From NCBI GenBank assembly GCA_016946835.1, contig JACVTC010000193.1, positions 157,501 through 221,500 of the forward strand: DNA of 64,000 nt, in the 5' to 3' direction. The position numbers and the translations under genes were made by a program. The DNA is from Neocallimastix lanati (nom. inval.). Lineage: Eukaryota > Neocallimastigomycota > Neocallimastigomycetes > Neocallimastigales > Neocallimastigaceae. Positions 26,414-64,000 of the stretch are shown here, in pieces (position 1 is the stretch's first letter; each line of letters opens with the position of its first letter). The notes under the pieces are model-generated. The model had not been told where the DNA came from. It was given only the letters and a program-made list of their open reading frames with translations, and ran no database searches.

Positions 26414-27385
26414 AAAAAAAATTAAATGTTATAAAATATAAATATTTTTATTTTATTATTATAAATTTTCAAAAAAAAGTAATAGTAAAACTTTAAAATT
26501 TATAAAAGTATAATTATGTGTTCATATTTTAGTTCAATGAAAAAATAATTTTTATATTGTAAATTTCAATAACAGCTCGAGGACAAGTAAATTTTTCATT
26601 ATTTTTATTGAGCATATAGTTTTTTTGAATAAATTAAGTTTCTTTTTTTTTTTTTTTTTTTTTTTTTTGTTTGTTTGTTTGTTTAAAAAAATATATATAT
26701 GTATATATTTTGTAAACATTATTTTTTAAAATAATAATACAAAGATTCATATAATTGAAATTATAAAATCAAATATATATTTTACAAGTTCAGGAAATTC
26801 TAAAATTTAAAATATTATAAAATATTATTTTTATAAAGTCATTTTCAATTGATATAGTATATAGTTATAATAAATAGAGAGTTTTGTATAACTACTTGTA
26901 ATATAAATTGAATATTCTTTTAAAATTTAATTGTATTAAATATTTTAAAATGATAAATATAAAAATATTATAAATATAAAGATAGGTCATTAAATGAAAT
27001 ATTTCGTATTAATAAATATATATATTAATTGAAAAAGGAATTTATATATTTTAATTATGTTAAAATAATATAAATGTATTTATATTTGTATATAGTTGTA
27101 AGATATCAGATATAAAATTTCATAATATTTAATTTTTTTTTTTTTTTTAAATTGTATTGAAATTAAAATCCATTTTATATTGAGTATATAATTAATTTAT
27201 ATTAATATATATGTATATATATTTATTCTTTATTTTCATTATAACATATTCAATAGTTGAAATATAAAAATAGATACCATTTTATAAAAAGTAATACAAA
27301 CAGCGACGATATTAGTAATACAATAAATTATTATTAATAATAAAAGAAAAATAAAAAATCAAATATTTACTTAAATAATAGTATC

Positions 27386-36984
<9,599 letters not shown>

Positions 36985-37547
36985 ATGGATTATAAAATAA
37001 GTTTTATAATTACTTTTTGAATAAAATTAAAAATATTTTAATTTATACTTATAATTAATTAAAAGAAAAGTTATATATATATATATATATATTTATAATA
37101 TTTAATAAATATTCTTTTTAATATAAAAACAAAATTTATTTATACCTTAAAAGTAATATAATAATAATAATAATATTTTATAAAAATTTAATTAATAATA
37201 AAAAAGAAAAAATAAAATAATAATAATAATAATTATAATTCAAAGTATAAATAGTAATAAAATGAATAAATAAATTCATAAATATAATAATAATAGTAAA
37301 TAATAGTAATAGTGGAAGTAGTAGTAATCATATTTTATTATAAATAAATTATTATATAAAAAATTTATATTATATATATATATATATATATATATTTATT
37401 TATTTATTTATTTGCAATTTTTATTAGTTATTATTTATTATCTTTTTATTTTTTATTTATTATTTTTTTTTCTCCATAATTGTCATATTTTGTATATGAA
37501 TGTTATTATTAGTTAATTATTTGCATATTTTAATTTATAATAAATAT
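36985..37547. other. Convergent intergenic DNA
   Basis: This is shared 3' flank of GCN2 (plus) and the Atg27-like gene (minus). It has AT and TTTA runs and no gene. Confidence 0.7.
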
Positions 37548-39316
<1,769 letters not shown>

Positions 39317-39492
39317 ATTTATGATTGTAATCCTTATTATTTTACTATTTTATTATTATTATTTTATTTTATTATTATAAAAAAAAATATTATTTTCTAT
39401 AAAATAGTATTACTATTAATATTTTTTATTTTTAAAAGTTATACTGCTAAAATAGTATAATTATAATAATTTAGTATTATTGTTTGTTATAT

Positions 39493-39527
<35 letters not shown>

Positions 39528-39955
39528 GACTAAAAAGAGAAAAAATAAAATTTTATTAATTTATAATACTTTAGTTTTATATTTTTTATATATAACTCAC
39601 GTGTATAATTCATAAAATTAATAATATTAAATGATGAAAAATCCATTAAATTAAATTAATAATAGAACAGTACTGAAATTTAAGAATAATTATTTCATAA
39701 ACAATTTAAAAATAATATAGTCCTTATGGAAAAGTAATTAATATATATATTTATAAGTGGGAAAAAAGTTATTAACTGTATATATACCTAATATAAATTA
39801 AAATCTTTATAACAAAAAAATTTTTTATTCAACATATACCTTCTTTTTATATTATATATATATATATTAAGTAATGAATTAATAAAAAAGAAAAAAAAGA
39901 TGATTTTATTGATACTATAGAAGAAAAGGAACAAATTCAAAATTTAGAAGAATTT
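39317..39955. other. Divergent promoter region
   Basis: This lies between the Atg27-like gene (minus) and the Siw14-like gene (plus). It contains a TTTA run near 39490-39525. The frame of the Siw14-like exon stays open upstream from 39878 and reads acidic protein-like sequence (DDFIDTIEEKEQIQNLEEF) from 39899, so part of this region is probably coding and an unlocated first exon should lie here. Confidence 0.55.
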
Positions 39956-40960
<1,005 letters not shown>

Positions 40961-41000
40961 TACTATTGAATAATATTTATATTTAAAACTATAATGAAAC

Positions 41001-41047
<47 letters not shown>

Positions 41048-41419
41048 ATTTAAGATAATTATAACAGCGCTTTTATTCCAAAAAACAATATTAATCATAT
41101 ATAGAATAATAGTTAATAAAAATTTTGAATAAAAAAGAAAATACAAAAAACCATTTATTTATTTACTTATTTGTTTGTTTATTCATTTATTTCTTTTCAT
41201 TTTTTTTATTTATTTTTATTTTATTTATTTTATTTTATTATATTATATTTTATTATATTGTATTTTTTATATATATTATTTTATATTACTAAAAGTTAAT
41301 ACTATTGACTATTCTTTTTTTAAATTTATTTGTATAAATTATTATTTTATTTTATTAATCCATAATTCACAAATGTATTTATTATACAATTAGGAATAAA
41401 AAATAATTATTAAAGTTAT
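40961..41419. other. Convergent intergenic DNA with poly-A tract
   Basis: This lies between the 3' ends of the Siw14-like and coiled-coil genes. A poly-A run at 41002-41043 and TTTA/TTATA-rich sequence are seen, but no gene. Confidence 0.7.
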
Positions 41420-46673
<5,254 letters not shown>

Positions 46674-48104
46674 TTTATTTATAATTTTTATTGTTTTTTT
46701 TTTTTTTTTTATTACAATTTCTATTTATTATTATTATAAGTACTATGATTAATATAATATTATTAGCAAAATATACATTCAAAAATTTTCTTTAAAAATA
46801 ATAAAAAATGATATTTTTATTATATATATAATTTAAAGAAATATATAATTTATTATTATTTATAGTTTTATATATACACTAAAATTTGATGTAATATAAA
46901 TCATAAATTTTTATATAATCACAATAATTTTTTTAAATTTTATTATATATCATAAATTTTTATATAATCACAATAATTTTTTTTAATTTGAAATATAATT
47001 TTATTAGAACAGAATTAAATTCATTTTATTTTATAATTTTATATAAAAATAAAGAGAATTTGTTTAATATAGTTGAATTATATATTAAACAAACCTTCAC
47101 TGAGGTGCAAAGTAAAAGATAAATATTTTCCTTTTTTAATTTATATATTATTATTACAATTAATATTAATTTAATAAAAATTATAATTTATTATTATAAA
47201 TATAGAAACTATTGAAAACGATTACCATATATATCATAAAAGAACTATAATTTTATATATAAATTAAAATTTAATATTTTAAAACTTTACTAAAACTCTA
47301 ATATATATTAAAAACTTTATAAAAAATAATATTTAACCAAAATTTTTACAAAATTCCAATTATAAAATAAAAATTTAATTTCTTATATTAAAAAAATTTC
47401 TATTACAAAAAAAATAAATTTATTACTTCTTATTCTTCTTATATTTTATTTTATATAGGAAGAAAGTTTATAATTATAATATATTTATTAAATAAATAAA
47501 CTAACTTTCATTAAAAGTACGAATATAATAGCTTCATTACATTATTCCATTTTAATCTATTTATTTACTATTTATTATAACCATTATTACAATTTGTATT
47601 AAATAAATTATTTTTATTATTGTTGCAATAATACTTATTAAAACATAAAAATTATTGAAAACAATCACTATATAATATATATATCTATCTCTATTATTAC
47701 TATAATTATATATAAATATATATAATTTTATAAATTTGATGATTTAAAAACTTTATTATTAAAACTTTAATATTTATTAAAATTTTTATAAAAATTTCAA
47801 TTTCATAAACTCTATCTTTTTTTTTATAAAAAGAATCGAATTTATTACTTCTTATAAAAAATATTAATAGAATTATATATTAAACTATATTTAATTAAAA
47901 GTGTTAATATTAAAGATTATATTATCACTTATTTATTTAATTATTATATATTGTATTAATTTAATGAACTATTTTTTAATATTAATATAATAATAATAAT
48001 TTTTTATTATTATAAATATTATATCTATCGCTATTTTATACTGAAAGTTGAAATAAATAATATTTATATTATAGAAGAAATAATACATACAATACTTTTT
48101 TATA
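46674..48104. repeat. Divergent intergenic region with diverged tandem duplications
   Basis: No gene is seen here. A roughly 36-bp motif beginning TCATAAATTTTTATATAATC occurs at 46901 and again at 46950. Further on, similar landmarks recur at about 420-440 bp: ATTGAAAACGATTACCATAT near 47211 against ATTGAAAACAATCACTATAT near 47654, and TATTACTTCTTAT at 47421 and 47843. A third partial copy seems to start near 47880. This reads as an old tandem duplication lying between the promoters of the coiled-coil and myosin genes. Confidence 0.6.
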
Positions 48105-60041
<11,937 letters not shown>

Positions 60042-61029
60042 AATTAATTGTTATTATTAATAAAATAACTAAAAATTTTATTTGATATAAATTTATATAT
60101 ATAAAACAATGTTAATATTAAAATTAATTGATATATATAGATTAATATTATATTAAAATATTTTTAAAGAAGCTTAATTTTTATGATTATTAATAATATT
60201 TTTATTATAATAATTTTGACATATTTTAATATATTACTACTAATATAAATATATAAATAAAGTATTAAGATAATATATAGATTATAAACTACCATTATAA
60301 AAAAATATATAAAAAAAAATAATATATATATATATATGGATTTATATATAAATAATAAAATAATTTTATAAAAAATCATATTATCATGTAAATCATTTAT
60401 GATTAAATTGTAATTAATAAATTAAAGCATTGATTTTATTTATCCAATATTCAATATTTATTAAATATAAATATAATGTTTATGATAGTAATCATGATTC
60501 TTATGAAAGTAAAATTATGCTAATAATAAATAAGAAATATAATTATGCAATAACATTAATAATGATTAAAAAATATTATTGCAATTATATTTTTATTTAA
60601 TTAATAATATATTTCACAATTAAATATGATTCATAATGTTAATAATTTTTTTATAATTACTTCTAATTAATATCGAATTATTTATTATTTATTTATTATT
60701 TATTTATTATTTATTTATTATTTATTTATGATTTATTTATGATTTATTTATGATTTATTTATTATTTATTTATTATTCTTCATTATTTATTTTTATTATG
60801 CCTCCTACCATGAAGCTGTATTAACAGGGAATTTTGATCTAATAATTTTGAATACAAATTTTTTTTATTTTATTTTATAATTTAATCCCTTTTTTTAATA
60901 TTTTAATCTTTTTTATAAAAATTATAGTTCTATTATTCTTTAATCTATTTATTATAGAATTAATGAATAAAAGAACGATAAATTCATATTTTATATTTAT
61001 TAAGTATACAAAACACTAGCAAAAAATTA

Positions 61030-61885
61030 AACATTTATAATTAATTAATTATTTATTTATTTATTTATTTATCTATTTATTTATTTATTATTTATATATT
61101 TATTTATTATTTATTTATTTATTTATTTATTATTTATATATTTATTTATTATTTATTTATTTATTTATTTATTTATTATTTATTTATTTATTATTTATTT
61201 ATTTATTTATTTATTATTTATTTATTTATTTATTTATTATTTATTTATTTATTTATTTATTATTTATTATTTTTATTTATTATTTATTATTTATTATTTA
61301 TTATATATTATTTATTATTTATTATTTATTATTTATTATTTATTAATAAATAATCCTTTTTATTATTTATTATTTATTATTTATTATTATTTATTATTTA
61401 TTACTTTTATTATTTATTATTTATTATTTATTATTTATTATTTATTATTTATTATTTATTATTTATTATTTATTATTTATTATTTATTATTTATTATTTA
61501 TTATTTATTAATAAATAATCCTTTTTATTATTTATTATTTATTATTTATTATTATTTATTATTTATTACTTTTATTATTTATTATTTATTATTTATTATT
61601 TATTATTTATTATTTATTATTTATTATTTATTATTTATTATTTATTATTTATTATTTATTATTTATTATTTATTATTTATTATTTATTATTTATTATTTA
61701 TTATTTATTATTTATTATTTATTATTTATTATTTATTATTTATTATTTATTATTTATTATTTATTATTTATTATTTATTATTTATTATTTATTATTTATT
61801 ATTTATTATTTATTATTTATTATTTATTATTTATTATTTATTATTTATTATTTATTATTTATTATTTACTATTTACTATTCATTA
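61030..61885. repeat. (TTTA)n/(TTATTTA)n array with a larger internal duplication
   Basis: It starts as TTTA tetramers, becomes mixed TTTA/TTATTTA and ends as nearly pure TTATTTA heptamers from about 61580. A distinctive segment containing TAATAAATAATCCTTTTTAT followed by a TTACTTTTATT element occurs twice, centred at 61351 and 61516 (165 bp apart), showing a second level of duplication. Confidence 0.9.
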
Positions 61886-62607
61886 TTCATTTTTATTCAT
61901 TTTTATTCAATAAATATAAAAATTTTAATTATATTATTATGTTTAATTAATATGCATAGAAATTTTATTTTGTCCATAAAAAGAATTTTTCTAATTTGTA
62001 TTTTATATTATATATGTATATTTAAAATAAATTATGAATTTGAAAAGTATTATAAATTATATTAAAATTTTAATATTATTTTTTAATATAAAATTTAATA
62101 ATTTTGAAGGTATATTTTAAAAAGAATTGAATAAACATAAAACGAAATTTTTAAAATTGCAAAAATAAATTCAATCAGTTATAAGTATTAATTGAAATTT
62201 TATTTAAATTTTAATTGCAATTTGTGTTAATTAATTAAAAAGAAATATTAAAATTTATAATTACAATATAATATTTTATTTTTATACCTCATTTATTTTA
62301 AGAATCATAATTTTACTTATAGTATTTCATCAAATTTTTAATTCTCAATATAAATATTCATCCTCGTTATTCCATTATTCATTGTACAAATACTTTATTA
62401 TTATTACACTATTTTAATATTTATTTAATGTAATAATTAAACCATTAATATTAATTTATACATGTTAAAAATAAGTTTATTAATAAAAATATGTACTTTT
62501 TAATTCAACAACGATATACAAAATATATTATCCTTTTTTGAATTAATTATTCATTAAAAAAAGGAATAATATTCAACAAATGAATAAAATGAATTAATAT
62601 ATATAAT

Positions 62608-62712
62608 AAAAGAAAAGAGAAGGAAAAGAAAAGAGAAGAGAAGAAAAGAGAAGAAAAGAAAAGAGAAGAAAAGAAAAGAAAAGAAGAAAGGAAGAAAAGA
62701 AAAGAAAAAAGA
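62608..62712. repeat. Polypurine AAAGAGAAG tract
   Basis: About 100 bp is almost purely purine on the plus strand (AAAAGAGAAG-type units). Both minus-strand open frames across it encode only Phe/Leu/Ser runs and are artefacts of the repeat. Confidence 0.9.
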
Positions 62713-63264
62713 AAAATTAATGACAAAAATATAAGCAATACTATTTAATTTCAATTGTTATATAATTAAGCTGTAAGTGTTATTATTTTCATATAAAAAA
62801 TTATTATCATTATATATTATTAAATTAAATAGAATTATTGTCAAATAAAGAAATTATGTATATATAATAAATTTAAATTAAACAGAATTATTGTAATATC
62901 TCTATCAATTTGTATTTTTATCATTTATATAATATACTTTAATTTTATTTTATATATAATTGAAATATTATTGTATATCTTAATATTTTAAAATTTAAGA
63001 AAAAAAACAAAAAAATAAAAATTAATAAAATATTTTTTTATATCAAAATTAAAAAACCATTAAATATTCCTTTTTAAAAAAAAAAAAAAATAAAGATAGA
63101 AATAAAATAAAATAAAATAAAAAATAAAATATAGCTTAAATATAAAATTTTATAAAATAAATTTTAAATAATTCACAAATAAATTTGAATTTTTAAATAA
63201 TCTCAATTTTCGTAAAATTAAAATAAAAAAGATACAATAGTAGAAATATAATAAGCATACAAAT

Positions 63265-64000
63265 ATGAGTGTAATTATTGACGGATTAGATAATGTTATT
63301 ATCAAAGTAAGAATAAATGAACAAAATTTAAAATTCACTATACCGTATAACACATCCGTATCAGAATTAAAAAAACAAGTAAAAAATAATTTAAAACAAA
63401 TTTAATACAATTCCATATAAGAGTCATTATTCATTAAACATAATAAAATATATCTATTTATAATTATATATATTTATACACATTAATTAATAATAAAGAT
63501 AAAAAACACCAACACCGAATTAAAAGATAAATATTTAAGACTAATATATAAAGGAAAAGTGTTAAAAGATGATAAAAATTTAAGTAATTATGGTATTGTC
63601 GCTGAAGTGGAATCAAGTGAAGACGAAGAAAATGAGAATGAAGAATTAAAAGCATTAAATAATAAAGATTCATTAAGACAATATGTTATTCATTGTGCAG
63701 TATCAGATGTTTTAGAAAATGAGGTATAATTCTTAATTCAAATTAATGAATAATTATATATAATATATATATAATTATTTATTTGTACTTAAATTTATAT
63801 ATACTATTTATTAATTTTGAGAAATTAATCTTATTATTCATATGTATTTTGGATTATTAGGAACATAATTTAGAACCTCAAATTCAACAAAGACTCGGAT
63901 TTGACCGTTTAATTGGGCTTGGTTTATCACAAGAAGAAGTTGATGTTTTTCGTAGACATTTTCATATATTAAGAAATTCATATGATAGTAATTATCGAAA
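63265..64000 (+). CDS. Dsc3-like ubiquitin-like protein of the Golgi Dsc E3 ligase complex (5' part; cut by window end)
   Basis: Exons: 63265-63378, 63499-63723 and 63861 onward, truncated at the window edge. Residues 1-75 form a ubiquitin-like fold (MSVIIDGLDNVIIKVRINEQ; IPYNTSVSELKKQI; YLRLIYKGKVLKDDKNLSNY). An acidic insert (SSEDEENENEE) and an IHCAVSD strand follow. The third exon reads RLGFDRLIGLGLSQEEVDVF followed by RRHFH, like the GFDRL..G....EV..LR..FH motif at the start of the Dsc3 C-terminal region (DUF2407), which continues into membrane helices expected beyond the window. In fission yeast and Aspergillus the Dsc complex ubiquitinates membrane proteins, including the SREBP homologue. 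The ATG is the first in frame after a long A/T leader. A TMUB-type ubiquitin-like membrane protein is the main alternative. Confidence 0.72.

Larger units (their letters stand above)
23516..27385. other. 3.9-kb A+T-rich region between divergent genes
   Basis: This separates the spectraplakin-like gene and GCN2, which are transcribed away from each other, so it should hold both promoters. It contains poly-A (23877-23899), a 45-bp poly-T (24857-24901), poly-T at 26643-26668 and TA runs. A 93-codon open frame at 25221-25502 (minus) has only A/T-biased residues and I do not call it a gene. Two patches with higher G+C stand out: 25660-25850, annotated separately, and 26560-26640. Confidence 0.6.
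60042..63264. other. 3.2-kb intergenic region dominated by TTTATTA-type repeats
   Basis: No gene is seen between the myosin stop and the Dsc3-like start. It has plain A/T DNA to 60660, a TTTATTATTTA repeat to about 60790, a short unique patch with modest G+C near 60795-60840, then the large TTATTTA array at 61030-61880 (annotated separately). A purine-rich AAAGAGAAG tract at 62608-62712 precedes the next gene. Confidence 0.7.

Overview
The window is about 80-85% A+T, with very long homopolymer, dinucleotide and trinucleotide tracts in introns and intergenic DNA, Asn/Glu/Lys-rich proteins, and genes cut by many short GT(A)...AG introns. I read it as nuclear DNA of an early-diverging zoosporic fungus. 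An anaerobic gut fungus (Neocallimastigomycota) fits best. The support is base composition, intron density, and the Atg27-like, Siw14-like, Vps74 and Dsc3-like genes. This is inference: an A+T-rich amoebozoan is the main alternative, and the MyTH4-FERM myosin would fit that group too. I saw no prokaryotic, phage, tRNA or rRNA signature.

Layout. (1) 1-5000, minus strand: a 1437-residue low-complexity acidic protein with a Glu-Asn microsatellite, then a TAF8-like histone-fold protein. (2) 5750-8150: an (AAAAT)n array interspersed with 23 apparently identical copies of a 33-bp block. (3) 8662-10003, minus: GOLPH3/Vps74, three exons. (4) 11928-23515, minus: a five-exon gene for a 3568-residue spectraplakin-like protein (two CH domains, a long helical rod, an SxIP motif, GAS2). 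(5) 27386-36984, plus: a 32-exon GCN2 gene (RWD, pseudokinase, kinase, HisRS-like; 1659 residues). (6) 37548-39316, minus: an Atg27/M6P-receptor-like type I membrane protein. (7) 39956-40960, plus: a Siw14-like phosphatase. (8) 41420-46673, minus: a coiled-coil protein in many small exons. (9) 48105-60041, plus: a 44-exon myosin with tandem MyTH4-FERM modules (2018 residues). (10) 63265 to the window end, plus: start of a Dsc3-like ubiquitin-like protein.

Exon models were built by hand from GT/AG sites, phase and family resemblance. The Vps74, spectraplakin, GCN2, Atg27-like, Siw14-like and myosin models each close to an exact multiple of three with a terminal stop, which is a strong internal check. 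The genes are unrelated housekeeping and cytoskeletal functions, not one pathway. Two encode proteins linking actin to microtubules or membranes (spectraplakin-like protein, MyTH4-FERM myosin), and a third is a coiled-coil protein of possible ciliary type, which would suit a flagellated-zoospore fungus. The most notable items are the full-length MyTH4-FERM myosin, the fungal spectraplakin architecture with an SxIP motif, the structured AAAAT array, and a microsatellite with matching flank found in an exon/intron of one gene and an intron of its neighbour.
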